NCBI RefSeq assembly: GCF_000331775.1
Contig: NZ_CAPJ01000290.1
Span: 1-6,845 of the forward strand
DNA length: 6,845 nt
Origin: Xanthomonas translucens pv. translucens DSM 18974
GTDB lineage: Bacteria > Pseudomonadota > Gammaproteobacteria > Xanthomonadales > Xanthomonadaceae
Direction: 5' to 3'
The translations under genes and the position numbers were made by a program. Positions 1 to 6,845 of the stretch are shown piece by piece (position 1 is the stretch's first letter; each line of letters starts with the position of its first letter). The notes under the pieces are model-generated. The model saw only the letters and a list, made by a program, of their open reading frames with translations, had not been told where the DNA came from and made no database searches.

Positions 1-70
1 TCGCGACGGGATCTCTCGGTAACGCCCGTCGCGATTGATGGCCCGAGGCCACCCGGAGTCGCTCCCACAA
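1..70. repeat. Diverged REP-like palindrome, cut by the window edge
   Basis: Positions 1-10 (TCGCGACGGG) and 25-34 (CCCGTCGCGA) form a perfect 10-bp inverted repeat around a 14-nt loop. The segment aligns without gaps to the core of the palindrome at 6753-6822, with 16 of 23 matches across the central part. Positions 57-69 (AGTCGCTCCCACA) match that element's outer end (AGCCGCTCCTACA), so this is the same repeat family in a more diverged form. It differs by about 18 extra bases at 39-56, where the outer REP unit would have its hairpin loop. The extra bases form their own small stem, TGGCC/GGCCA at 39-43 and 47-51. The element lies just past the receptor stop codon and could shape or protect the 3' end of that mRNA. 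There is no T-run, so I do not call it an intrinsic terminator. The left part lies outside the window. Confidence 0.7.
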
Positions 71-95
71 GTGACCGCTTCCGGATCGAAGGCGA

Positions 96-2981
96 CTAGA
101 ACTTCAGGTCCGCACGCACGTACAGATAGCGGCCGCCGGGGATGTCGTAGGTGGACGCGTCGTAGCCGTTGAGCGAGCACGACAGGCAGATCGGCGGATC
201 CTTGTCGAACACGTTGTTGACGCCGCCGCTGACGGTCAGGCCTTTCATCCAGTCGAAGCGGTAGCCCAGTTGCACGTCGTGGTAGGTGATCGCATCCAGC
301 GTGTTGCTGCCGGCGGCCTGGTTGCTGCACACCGGAAACGCCACCGCGTCGCCGCACTGCTCGGTCAGTTCGGAAATGTGCCGCACCGTCCACGAGGCGT
401 TCCAGCGGTGCAACGACCAGTCCAGGGCCAGGTTGCTGGTCCACTCCGGGATCGAACTGTCCACCACTTCCACGCCCGGTTGCTGCGGCTGCACCTGGCC
501 GGCGGCGCCGGTGGCGACGTAGCGGGTGACGAAGGTGTTCTGCAAGCCGATCTTGAAGCGCCCGGCCGCGGTCTGCGGCGAGGTCCAGAACAGGTCCACG
601 TCCCAGCCATCGGTCTTGATCGAACCGAGGTTGGTCAGGCGGTTGTTGAAGCCGTTGATGCCGCCGGTGGAAGCGCGGGTGATGCCGTCGCAATAGGTCG
701 CGTCCAGCGTGTCCGCGCACAGGTCGAGCTGGGTCTGCGCGTTGATCGCCTGGATCGCGCCGTCGATGTCGTGGCGGTAAAAAGTCACTTCGACATCGAA
801 GCGGTCCGACCACGGCATGTTGCTGGCGAACCACGGACTCCACACGAAGCCGGCGCTGAAGCTGCGCGCCTTCTCCGGCTCCAGCGCACGGTTGCCGCCG
901 GTGGTCACCGAGATCTGCGAGTTGGCCTGCTGGTAGCCGGCCGGCACGCCGAGCGCGGCGCAGTTGCCGGCGCTGCCGCGCGGCGCGGTGCCGCCCAGGC
1001 CGACCGAGCATGGATCGGACAGGGTCAGGTCGGCGCGCGCCGCCGAGCCGTACAGCTCGCCGATGGTCGGCGCGCGGAAGCCTTCGGCATAGCTGGTGCG
1101 CAGCACGAAGTCCGGCGACACCTGCCAGCGCAGGCCGTACTTCGGAGTGAACTCGCCGCCGAAGGTGGAGTAATCCGAATAACGCCCCGCCAGGCTCAGG
1201 TCGAGTTTGTCGCCCAGCGGCGAGTCGGCGAAGATCGGCACGCTCAGTTCGAGATAGGCCTCCTTGACGTTGTAACTCCCCTCGGTCGGCAACGACGGCA
1301 CACCGTTGTAGTGGCCGATCACGGTCAGCGGATCGGGCTGGTAGAAGCCCTCGTACTTGCGGTACTCCACGCCGGTGGCGAAGGACACCGCGCCGGCCGG
1401 CAGGGTGAACAGGTCGCTGCTGAGGTTGGCGGTGAACTGGGTCAGCTCGTTCTGGCTGCGGTCGCGCACCACCGGCTGGATCCAGCGCAGCATCTCCGGG
1501 GTGATGCTGCCGGCGCCGCCGAAGATGTCCAGCGGCACGCAGCCGGCCACTGCCGCGCAGGCGGCAGGATCGCCCAGCGCCAGGTTGATGTTGTAGATGT
1601 TGTAGCTGCCGTAGTTGGTCTGCTCGGCCTTGTTCTTGCTGTAGGCGCCATTGACGTCCCAGAACCAGGTGCGGTCGGCGCTCTCGAAACTGCCGATGAA
1701 GCCGGTGCCCACGTACTGGGTGTCCACGCGCTGCTCGAACACGCGCGCACCGCCTTCCACCGGCCGCCGCCCGATCATGACCAGGTTGCTGGACGAATCC
1801 AGGTCGAAGCCGAACGGGTTGTACGGATTGGCCGCAGAAATGACGATGTTGTCGGCCAGCGGATTGCCGGTGCCGGCATCGGGGCCGAGGAAGATCGGCT
1901 CTGGCCCGGCCTGGTTGGTCGACTCGCGGCGGTTGCCGAGCAGCTTCAGGTACCACTGCACGTCGTCGTTGAAGAAGTAGCGGAACTGGCCGAACACGCC
2001 CTTGCGCTCGGACGGTGTCAGCAACAGGTTGGAGGCGGCGAAGTTGTAGCGGTCGCTGCTGCCGAAGCAGTGGTAGCCGTCGCGGCGCGTGCAGCCGGCG
2101 GTGCCGTCGTAGGTCGGGGCGCCAACACCGCTGTTCGGCGTCAGGTCCTGCTCGGCGCCGGTGAGCGGATCGACGAAGATGAAGCGGCCGTCCGGCGTGG
2201 CCGAGCTGCCGAAGCTGAGCCCGGTGCCGGGTACCGGATACAGCGACTGCTTGCGATCGCGCGCATAGATCGGATCCTGCTTGGTGTAACTGGCGCCGAG
2301 GAACAGGCTGGTGCGTTCGGTGCTGTGGCCCCAGGCCAGGTCCACGCCCTTGCTGGCGCCGTCGCCCTTGTCGAACTGGCCGTAGTTCAGCGTGACCTGG
2401 CCGCCGTCGAACTTGCGCCGGGTGATGATGTTGACCACGCCGGCGATCGCGTCGGAGCCGTACAGCGACGAGGCGCCGTCCTCCAGCACCTCGATGCGCT
2501 CGACGATGGCCAGCGGAATGGTGTTGAGGTCGGTGGCCGCGCCCACGCCGGACGCCGAGGACTCGTTGACCCAGCGCATGCCGTCGACCAGCACCAGCAC
2601 GCGTTTGGCGCCGAGATGGCGCAGGTCCACCTGCGCCGAGCCGGCGCCGACGCCACTGCCGTCGGGTGGGAAACCGAAATTGCCGGAGGAGTTGAACTTG
2701 GTGTTCAACGCCGAGCCTGAAGCGGTGAGTTCCTGCAGCACGTCGCCGATCGAGGTCAGGCCGGTGCGTTCGATGTCGGCGCGGCTCAGCGTCTGCACCG
2801 GCACCTGGCCCTCCAGCTCGGCCTTGCGAATGCGCGTACCGGTGACCTGCACGCTGTCCAGAGTGGTGGCGGACTCGGGGGCAGCGGGCGCGGCCTGCTG
2901 GGCGATGGCCAGCGCGGGCGAACCGGCCAGCAAGCACAAGGAAACCGCGAAAACCAAAGGATGGCGGTGCAGGCAATTCAT
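96..2981 (-). CDS. TonB-dependent outer-membrane receptor, substrate unknown
   Basis: A 961-residue outer-membrane active transporter that uses TonB-ExbB-ExbD energy to bring a ligand into the periplasm. Residues 1-27 look like a signal peptide, with probable cleavage at AIA|QQ. A TonB-box-like segment, LDSVQVTG, follows at 41-48. The plug domain (about 60-188) has typical motifs: [16 protein letters not shown] at 119-134, and [22 protein letters not shown] sequence leading to GVVNIITRR at 181-189. The rest is a beta-barrel, ending in a typical [11 protein letters not shown] stretch and a C-terminal phenylalanine (ADLKF). The mature protein has twelve cysteines in six local pairs, probably loop disulfides. 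I chose the Met at 2981 because it starts the signal peptide and has a GGAG ribosome site upstream; an in-frame Met 17 codons earlier would bury the signal sequence behind a charged tail. The length suits the large Xanthomonas receptors, several of which take up plant carbohydrates, but nothing here fixes the ligand. The nearest genes give no substrate clue. Confidence 0.95.
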   Translation of the reverse strand: MNCLHRHPLVFAVSLCLLAGSPALAIAQQAAPAAPESATTLDSVQVTGTRIRKAELEGQVPVQTLSRADIERTGLTSIGDVLQELTASGSALNTKFNSSGNFGFPPDGSGVGAGSAQVDLRHLGAKRVLVLVDGMRWVNESSASGVGAATDLNTIPLAIVERIEVLEDGASSLYGSDAIAGVVNIITRRKFDGGQVTLNYGQFDKGDGASKGVDLAWGHSTERTSLFLGASYTKQDPIYARDRKQSLYPVPGTGLSFGSSATPDGRFIFVDPLTGAEQDLTPNSGVGAPTYDGTAGCTRRDGYHCFGSSDRYNFAASNLLLTPSERKGVFGQFRYFFNDDVQWYLKLLGNRRESTNQAGPEPIFLGPDAGTGNPLADNIVISAANPYNPFGFDLDSSSNLVMIGRRPVEGGARVFEQRVDTQYVGTGFIGSFESADRTWFWDVNGAYSKNKAEQTNYGSYNIYNINLALGDPAACAAVAGCVPLDIFGGAGSITPEMLRWIQPVVRDRSQNELTQFTANLSSDLFTLPAGAVSFATGVEYRKYEGFYQPDPLTVIGHYNGVPSLPTEGSYNVKEAYLELSVPIFADSPLGDKLDLSLAGRYSDYSTFGGEFTPKYGLRWQVSPDFVLRTSYAEGFRAPTIGELYGSAARADLTLSDPCSVGLGGTAPRGSAGNCAALGVPAGYQQANSQISVTTGGNRALEPEKARSFSAGFVWSPWFASNMPWSDRFDVEVTFYRHDIDGAIQAINAQTQLDLCADTLDATYCDGITRASTGGINGFNNRLTNLGSIKTDGWDVDLFWTSPQTAAGRFKIGLQNTFVTRYVATGAAGQVQPQQPGVEVVDSSIPEWTSNLALDWSLHRWNASWTVRHISELTEQCGDAVAFPVCSNQAAGSNTLDAITYHDVQLGYRFDWMKGLTVSGGVNNVFDKDPPICLSCSLNGYDASTYDIPGGRYLYVRADLKF

Positions 2982-2985
2982 CCGT

Positions 2986-2995
2986 CTCTCTCTCC
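2986..2995 (-). promoter_or_regulatory. Ribosome binding site of the TonB-dependent receptor
   Basis: Read on the minus strand this is GGAGAGAGAG, followed by ACGG and the ATG at 2981. The GGAG core lies 10 nt before the start, and overlapping GAG repeats lie closer. This purine run decides the start codon in favour of 2981 over the in-frame ATG at 3032. Confidence 0.75.
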
Positions 2996-3044
2996 AGAAA
3001 GGATGTGGGTCGGCCGCTGCGACCCCCTGCACCGCGACGGCGTG

Positions 3045-3070
3045 GTTTACTTTGTAAACAAAACGTAAAC
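3045..3070. promoter_or_regulatory. Cluster of GTAAAC half-sites, candidate operator
   Basis: This is an AT-rich island in a GC-rich intergenic region. GTTTAC (3045-3050), TTT, GTAAAC (3054-3059) form a perfect palindrome. A second GTAAAC follows at 3065-3070, 11 bp after the first, close to one helical turn. It lies 64-89 bp upstream of the receptor start codon, where an operator or core promoter would be expected. I cannot place a convincing -35/-10 pair on the minus strand; TTGCTT followed after 17 nt by TGTTTA is the best weak option. I do not recognise the motif as the binding site of a named regulator. The repeat arrangement is seen directly; the regulatory role and the link to the receptor are inferred. 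Confidence 0.5.
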
Positions 3071-3360
3071 CCTAAGCAAGCAATCGGGCTGCGATTGGCA
3101 CCGTCCTGAACCGACTGGACGATTTCGTAGACATGGCGGTACGTATCGCCGCAGTGCGCCCGGTCGCGGCAGCGCATCGCGGCCTGCGACAGTGCGCAGG
3201 GCAACGGCCGCTGCGCCGGCGCCAGGCGCAGCGGATGCTGGATCCAACCAGCGCCCATGCCGCACCCGACAGCGCTGCGCAGGCAGCGCTGGGCTACAGC
3301 GCAGCCCCTGCACGCCCTGACTGCGCGCGCGTCGCCGTCGCCGTCGCCGCCGCAAAGCCC
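3071..3360. other. GC-rich divergent intergenic region without a credible gene
   Basis: No coding sequence here is convincing: open frames either run out of frame into slt or encode low-complexity arginine/alanine-rich peptides. Structured elements visible are: a 16-bp palindrome with one mismatch at 3135-3150 (GGCGGTACGTATCGCC); an octamer CAGTGCGC repeated at 3152-3159 and 3190-3197; a self-complementary octamer CAGCGCTG at 3270-3277 and again at 3284-3291, able to fold with a 6-nt loop; and three tandem GTCGCC units at 3331-3348. These could be regulator sites, an mRNA leader or a small RNA, but none has a clear promoter or terminator. Positions 3361-3366 (TTGCCA) resemble a -35 box but lie 21 bp from the slt -10 box, which is too far for a standard promoter. 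Confidence 0.5.
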
Positions 3361-3387
3361 TTGCCACGTCGATTCATCGGCGTTCGG

Positions 3388-3393
3388 TATAGT
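3388..3393 (+). promoter_or_regulatory. -10 box of the slt promoter, probably giving a leaderless mRNA
   Basis: TATAGT matches the sigma-70 -10 consensus at five of six positions. Only seven bases (CCCGCGC) separate it from the ATG at 3401. Initiation at the usual distance would fall at or within a base or so of the start codon. There is also no Shine-Dalgarno-like purine run before this ATG. Together these point to leaderless translation. No good -35 box is present at 16-18 bp spacing. Confidence 0.6.
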
Positions 3394-3400
3394 CCCGCGC

Positions 3401-5368
3401 ATGAAATTGCGCACGTCTCTCCTGCTGCTCGCCGCCGCGTTGTGCGGCTCCGCCCCTGCCCTCGCCCAGACCCTGGACGCCCAGCGTCCGGCGCTGCGCG
3501 CGGCGATCGACGCCGCCGAGCGCGGCCAGTTAGATCCCGTGCAGGCGGCCGCCTTCAAGCAGCACCCGCTGTACGGCTGGCTCGAATACGCCAACCTGCG
3601 GCGCAATATCGACCGCGTCTCCGATGCGCAGGCGCAGGAGTTCCTCAAGCGCTACGCCGGGCAACCGGTGGCCGAGAGCTTCCGCACGCTGTGGCTGCCG
3701 GCGCTGGCGCGGCGCCAGGATTGGCCGGCGCTGCTGGCCAACTGGAAGCCCACCGACAACGCCGGCCTGCGCTGCGCCCAGCTCAACGCGCGCCAGGCCA
3801 CCGGCCGCGCCGATGCGCAATGGATCGACGAGGCGCAGGCGCTGTGGCGCAACGGCGGCAAGTCGCTGCCCGATGCCTGCGATGCGGTGTTCGCGGTGCT
3901 GCAGGCGCGCGGCGGCATGAATGACACGCTGCGCTGGGCGCGGGTGGAAGCGGCGGCCGATGCGCAGCAGCCGGCGGTGATGCGCAGCGCCGCGCGCGGC
4001 CTGCCCGCCACCGAACTGGCCCAGGCCAACGACTACGCGGCGTTTCTGGACGCCGTGCACATGCGCGCGCTGACCTGGCCGAAGACCGAGCGCAGTCGCA
4101 AGGTGGTGGTGGACGGCCTGGAGAAACTGGCCAAGACCGATGCGGACGCGGCCGAGCGGCAATTGCCGCAATTCGCCCAGGCGCTGCAGCTGAGCGAGGC
4201 GCAACGCGGCGAGGTGCTGTACCAGATCGCGTTGTGGACGGTGGCCTCGTACGGACCGGATTCGGCGCGCCGGCTCAACGCCGTACCCGACAGCGCCTAC
4301 GACGAACGCCTGCACGAGTGGCGCACGCGCGAGGCGATGGCGCGTGGCGACTGGCCGGCGGCGCTGGCGGCGATCCGCAAGATGGCGCCGGCGCAGCGCA
4401 GCGATTCGCGCTGGGAGTATTTCGAGGCGCGGCTGGCGGAGAAGACCGGCAATGCCGGCGAGGCGCAGCGGCTGTACCGCGAAGCCGCCAAGTCCGCCAC
4501 CTTCCACGGCTTCATGGCCGCCGACCGGCTCAAGCAGCCCTACGCGCTGTGCCCGTGGGAACCCAACGACAGCGCGCAGGGGCAGGCCGCGGTGGCCCGC
4601 GATCCGGCGCTGGTGCGTGCGCTGGAACTGTTCAAGATCGACCGCGCGGCCTGGGCGGTGGCCGAATGGAACGATGCACTGACCCGCTTCGACGACAGCC
4701 AACGGCGCATGGCGGTGGAAGTGGCGCGCGACAACGGCTGGTTCGACCGCGCGGTATTCTCGCTCGGCAAGCTGCCCGACGAACAGCGCCTGTATGCGCT
4801 GCGCTTCCCGCTGTACCACGACGCCACGATCCGCCGCGAAGCGGGCAAGAACGCGATCGACCCGGCCTGGGTCGCCGCCGAGATCCGCGCCGAGAGCATC
4901 TTCAATCCGAACGCGCGTTCGCCGGCCAATGCGATGGGCCTGATGCAGGTGTTGCCGGCCACCGGCGCCAGCGTGGCCAGGAACCTGGGCCTGGCCGGCT
5001 ACGGCGGCGCCGCCAGCCTGTACGACCCGGACACCAACATCGCCATCGGCACCGCCTACCTGCGCCAGCTGTTGAACACCTACGGCCTGCCCTACCTGAC
5101 CATCGCCGCCTACAACGCCGGCCCCGGCCCGGCGGCGCGCTGGCAGACCCAGCGCCCCGGCCACGACGCCGACTTCTGGATCGAGACGATCAGCTACAAG
5201 GAAACCCGCGAATACGTCGCGCGCATCCTCGCCTTCAGCGTGATCTACGACTGGCGCCTCAACGGCGACGCGCTGCCAATCAGCGACCGCATGCTCGGCA
5301 AGCTGGACGCGCCGCGCAAGAAGTTCGTGTGCCCATCCACCGGCTCCAACGCCGGGACCGGACAGTGA
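3401..5368 (+). CDS. slt: Soluble lytic murein transglycosylase, Slt70 family
   Basis: A periplasmic exolytic enzyme that cleaves the MurNAc-GlcNAc glycosidic bond of peptidoglycan without hydrolysis, forming 1,6-anhydro-MurNAc products for wall turnover and recycling. It has 655 residues, close to E. coli Slt70 (645). Residues 1-22 are a signal peptide ([16 protein letters not shown] then SAPALA|QT) with no lipobox, so the protein should be soluble. Residues from about 25 to 367 are alpha-helical and repeat-like, as expected for the ring-shaped superhelical domain. The linker domain begins near 368 with [10 protein letters not shown]. The catalytic lysozyme-like domain (about 480-640) has the catalytic glutamate E498 in [12 protein letters not shown] at 513-516, AYNAG at 570-574 and KETREYV at 600-606, so all family motifs are present. 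The ATG at 3401 is chosen because it starts the signal peptide; an upstream in-frame ATG at 3257 would add 48 low-complexity residues. Expression is probably from the nearby -10 box, without a ribosome site. cca follows after 82 bp. Confidence 0.95.
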   Translation: MKLRTSLLLLAAALCGSAPALAQTLDAQRPALRAAIDAAERGQLDPVQAAAFKQHPLYGWLEYANLRRNIDRVSDAQAQEFLKRYAGQPVAESFRTLWLPALARRQDWPALLANWKPTDNAGLRCAQLNARQATGRADAQWIDEAQALWRNGGKSLPDACDAVFAVLQARGGMNDTLRWARVEAAADAQQPAVMRSAARGLPATELAQANDYAAFLDAVHMRALTWPKTERSRKVVVDGLEKLAKTDADAAERQLPQFAQALQLSEAQRGEVLYQIALWTVASYGPDSARRLNAVPDSAYDERLHEWRTREAMARGDWPAALAAIRKMAPAQRSDSRWEYFEARLAEKTGNAGEAQRLYREAAKSATFHGFMAADRLKQPYALCPWEPNDSAQGQAAVARDPALVRALELFKIDRAAWAVAEWNDALTRFDDSQRRMAVEVARDNGWFDRAVFSLGKLPDEQRLYALRFPLYHDATIRREAGKNAIDPAWVAAEIRAESIFNPNARSPANAMGLMQVLPATGASVARNLGLAGYGGAASLYDPDTNIAIGTAYLRQLLNTYGLPYLTIAAYNAGPGPAARWQTQRPGHDADFWIETISYKETREYVARILAFSVIYDWRLNGDALPISDRMLGKLDAPRKKFVCPSTGSNAGTGQ

Positions 5369-5423
5369 GTCTCCGCTCCGCTTTGCGGGACCGCAGCCGC
5401 GCCGACGCAGCCGCCGTTCCGGA

Positions 5424-5450
5424 TCCCGAGTCCCGAGTCCCGAGTCCCGA
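5424..5450. repeat. Tandem TCCCGAG heptamer repeat abutting the cca start codon
   Basis: Three full TCCCGAG units (5424-5430, 5431-5437, 5438-5444) and a six-base partial unit (5445-5450) run directly into the ATG at 5451. The GAG of the last full unit (5442-5444) lies six bases before the ATG and is the only ribosome-site-like sequence there, so the repeat itself may provide the weak ribosome site. The rest of the slt-cca spacer, from 5369, has only a short CCGC/GCGG stem at 5378-5388 and no promoter that I recognise. Short heptamer arrays of this kind are familiar between Xanthomonas genes. Confidence 0.85.
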
Positions 5451-6686
5451 ATGAAAACGTATCTGGTCGGCGGCGCCGTCCGCGACAGCCTGCTCAAGCA
5501 GCCGCCCGGCGACCGCGACTGGGTCGTGGTCGGCGCCACCCCGCAGCAGATGCTGGAGCTGGGTTACAAGCAGGTCGGCCGCGATTTCCCGGTGTTCCTG
5601 CATCCGCACAGCGGCGAGGAATACGCGCTGGCGCGCACCGAGCGCAAGTCCGGGCGCGGCTACCACGGCTTCGTCGTCGATGCCGATCCATCGGTGACGC
5701 TGGAAGAGGACCTGCAGCGCCGCGACTTCACCATCAACGCCATCGCCCGCGACGAGGACAGCGGCGCGCTGGTCGATCCGTACGGCGGCGTGCGCGACAT
5801 CGAGCGGCGCGTGCTGCGCCATATCGGCCCGGCCTTCGGCGAAGACCCGCTGCGCGTGCTGCGCGCGGCGCGCTTCATGGCGCGGCTGGCCCCGCTGGGT
5901 TTCAGCGTGGCGCCGGAAACGCTGGCGTTGATGCGCGCGATGGCGGCCAGCGGCGAACTGGACACGCTGGTGCCCGAACGTGTGTGGCAGGAACTGCGGC
6001 GTAGCCTGGCATCCGCACAGCCCTCCGCGTTCCTGCGCACGCTGCACGAGGCCGATGCGCTGCGCAGCGTGCTGCCGGAACTGGAGGCGCTGTACGGCGT
6101 GCCGCAGCGCGCCGACTACCATCCCGAGATCGACACCGGCCGCCACCAGGAACTGGTCAGCGACATGGCCGCGCGGCTGGCGCCGGGCGATACGTTGGTC
6201 GGTTTCGCCGCGCTGACTCACGACCTGGGCAAGGCGCTGACCCCTCCCGCGGAATGGCCGAAGCACGTGATGCACGAACAGCGCGGCGTCGCCCCGCTGC
6301 GTGCGCTGTGCGAACGCCTGAAGCTGCCGCAGGAGCACCGCCAGCTGGCCGAGATCGCCTGCCGCGAGCACTTGAACGTGCATCGCCTGGCCGAACTGCG
6401 CGACCGCACCGTGCACGAACTGCTGCAACGCTGCGACGGCTTCCGCAAACCCGAACGCATCGTACAACTGGCGCTGGTGTGCGAGGCCGACAAGCGTGGC
6501 CGTCTCGGCAACGAAGACGCCGACTACCCCCAGGGCCGCGCACTGCAGCGCCTGCACGCCGCGGCGCTGGCGATCAACGCCCGCGACCTGGCCGCGCAGG
6601 GTCTGAGCGGCCCGCAGATCGGCGAGGCGCTGGCGAAGGCGCGGATCAGGGCGATCGGCGCAGCGCGCGGCACGCATGCGGACTGA
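5451..6686 (+). CDS. cca: Multifunctional CCA protein: tRNA nucleotidyltransferase with HD domain
   Basis: A cytoplasmic class II enzyme that adds or repairs the 3' CCA end of tRNA from CTP and ATP without a nucleic acid template. The 411 residues match E. coli Cca (412) over the whole length. The nucleotidyltransferase head has [12 protein letters not shown] at 4-15 and the metal-binding pair D21 and D23 in GDRDWVVVG. It continues with [10 protein letters not shown] at 90-99, the base-recognition and neck region with [12 protein letters not shown] at 131-142, and PERVWQE near 180. The C-terminal HD domain has HPEIDTGRH at 224-232 and H257-D258 in [11 protein letters not shown]. In E. coli this domain gives phosphatase and 2',3'-cyclic phosphodiesterase activity, which suggests the same bifunctional enzyme here. 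The start is fixed by family alignment although the ribosome site is weak, GAG within the heptamer repeat. It probably shares a transcript with slt; no separate promoter is evident. No key motif is missing. Confidence 0.97.
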   Translation: MKTYLVGGAVRDSLLKQPPGDRDWVVVGATPQQMLELGYKQVGRDFPVFLHPHSGEEYALARTERKSGRGYHGFVVDADPSVTLEEDLQRRDFTINAIARDEDSGALVDPYGGVRDIERRVLRHIGPAFGEDPLRVLRAARFMARLAPLGFSVAPETLALMRAMAASGELDTLVPERVWQELRRSLASAQPSAFLRTLHEADALRSVLPELEALYGVPQRADYHPEIDTGRHQELVSDMAARLAPGDTLVGFAALTHDLGKALTPPAEWPKHVMHEQRGVAPLRALCERLKLPQEHRQLAEIACREHLNVHRLAELRDRTVHELLQRCDGFRKPERIVQLALVCEADKRGRLGNEDADYPQGRALQRLHAAALAINARDLAAQGLSGPQIGEALAKARIRAIGAARGTHAD

Positions 6687-6752
6687 CGCGGCCTGTTCCG
6701 CCACCCCACGCGTATCTCGCCCGCTCTTCTTCCATCTGTTTACGGGAAAACC

Positions 6753-6822
6753 CTGTAGGAGCGGCTTCAGCCGCGACGGGCTTTACCGGTGAAGCCTGTC
6801 GCGGCTGAAGCCGCTCCTACAG
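6753..6822. repeat. Paired inverted REP elements (BIME-like palindrome) after cca
   Basis: A 70-bp palindrome centred between 6787 and 6788. The outer arms, 25 bp each (6753-6777 and 6798-6822), are perfectly complementary. The inner part is complementary except at 6778/6797 and 6784/6791, both of which would be G-U in RNA. Each arm is a REP unit: a GTAG head (6755-6758, and CTAC at 6817-6820 on the opposite side) followed by the hairpin GCGGCT-TC-AGCCGC (6761-6774). GTAG-headed REPs are the kind handled by REP-associated tyrosine transposases (RAYTs) in related bacteria; none is encoded here. It starts 66 bp after the cca stop codon and could stabilise or end the transcript, but lacks a T-run. 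The 66 bases before it hold nothing I recognise. Confidence 0.92.
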
Positions 6823-6845
6823 TGCACCCAGCAGGCTATTCGCGA

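Noticed and set aside
270..2720. Very long open frame on the plus strand opposite the receptor
   Set aside because: It is antisense to a clear receptor gene; its product is valine/arginine/glycine-rich with no recognisable domain. Strong third-position G/C removes stop codons from the opposite frame.
2982..3032. Upstream in-frame start for the receptor, adding 17 residues
   Set aside because: It would place a charged, arginine-rich stretch before the signal peptide, and the purine-rich ribosome site fits the ATG at 2981.
3096..3111. TGGCAC as the -24 part of a sigma-54 promoter
   Set aside because: The expected TTGC-type -12 element is missing at the right spacing; the sequence there is TGAAC.
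3124..3149. PIP-box-like pair (TTCGT ... ATCGC) for HrpX control
   Set aside because: The second half is mismatched and the spacing is 16 rather than 15; no -10 box follows at the right distance.
3331..3350. GTCGCC hexamer repeat as a phase-variable element
   Set aside because: There are just three units in GC-rich DNA, not inside a gene or next to a promoter box, so chance is a sufficient explanation.
3047..3367. 106-codon minus-strand open frame in the intergenic region
   Set aside because: Its start is a run of arginines translated from the GTCGCC repeat, it ends in the GTAAAC operator region, and I see no ribosome site or domain.
3133..3924. Open frame starting in the intergenic region and overlapping slt out of frame
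   Set aside because: It gives an arginine/alanine-rich sequence with no domain, and more than half of it overlaps slt. The slt start is well supported by its signal peptide.
3530..5539. Long minus-strand open frame opposite slt
   Set aside because: It is the antisense shadow of slt, of low complexity, with no signal, motif or ribosome site; slt has complete catalytic motifs.
5280..6704. Long minus-strand open frame opposite cca
   Set aside because: It is the antisense shadow of cca, rich in alanine, arginine and glutamine, with no recognisable fold; it also runs across the heptamer repeat and the slt end.
6743..6755. CGGGAAAACCCTG as a terminator of cca
   Set aside because: The stem is only three G-C pairs and no T-run follows.

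Overview
The window reads as a core-genome segment of a GC-rich gammaproteobacterium of the Xanthomonadaceae, most likely Xanthomonas. The support is the very high G+C with strong third-position G/C, a Xanthomonas-style TonB-dependent receptor with the usual extracellular cysteine pairs, REP-type palindromes of the 'GTAGGAGCGGCT' kind, and a heptameric TCCCGAG tandem repeat of a sort common between Xanthomonas genes. The genus is inferred from style, not proven.

Layout. Positions 1-70 carry a diverged REP-like palindrome. Positions 96-2981 (minus strand) encode a 961-residue outer-membrane TonB-dependent receptor of unknown substrate. Positions 2982-3400 are a long divergent intergenic region. 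Its receptor-proximal end has an AT-rich cluster of three GTAAAC half-sites (3045-3070). The middle is GC-rich and without a credible gene, but holds small palindromes. Its slt-proximal end has a -10 box only seven bases before the slt start codon, which suggests a leaderless mRNA. Positions 3401-5368 (plus) encode a 655-residue Slt70-type soluble lytic murein transglycosylase. After an 82-bp spacer that ends in a TCCCGAG microsatellite touching the start codon, positions 5451-6686 (plus) encode a 411-residue CCA-adding tRNA nucleotidyltransferase with an HD domain. Positions 6753-6822 are a nearly perfect 70-bp palindrome made of two inverted REP units.

How the genes relate. slt and cca are co-directional and closely spaced, so they may be co-transcribed, but their known jobs are unrelated: peptidoglycan turnover in the periplasm and tRNA 3'-end synthesis and repair in the cytoplasm. 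The receptor is divergent from them and would take up an unidentified nutrient using TonB energy. I see no CRISPR array, prophage, toxin-antitoxin, RNA gene, insertion sequence or defence system, and no clear new protein system. The points worth a second look are in the non-coding DNA: the two REP elements, the heptamer repeat at the cca start, the GTAAAC operator candidate, and the probable leaderless slt transcript.
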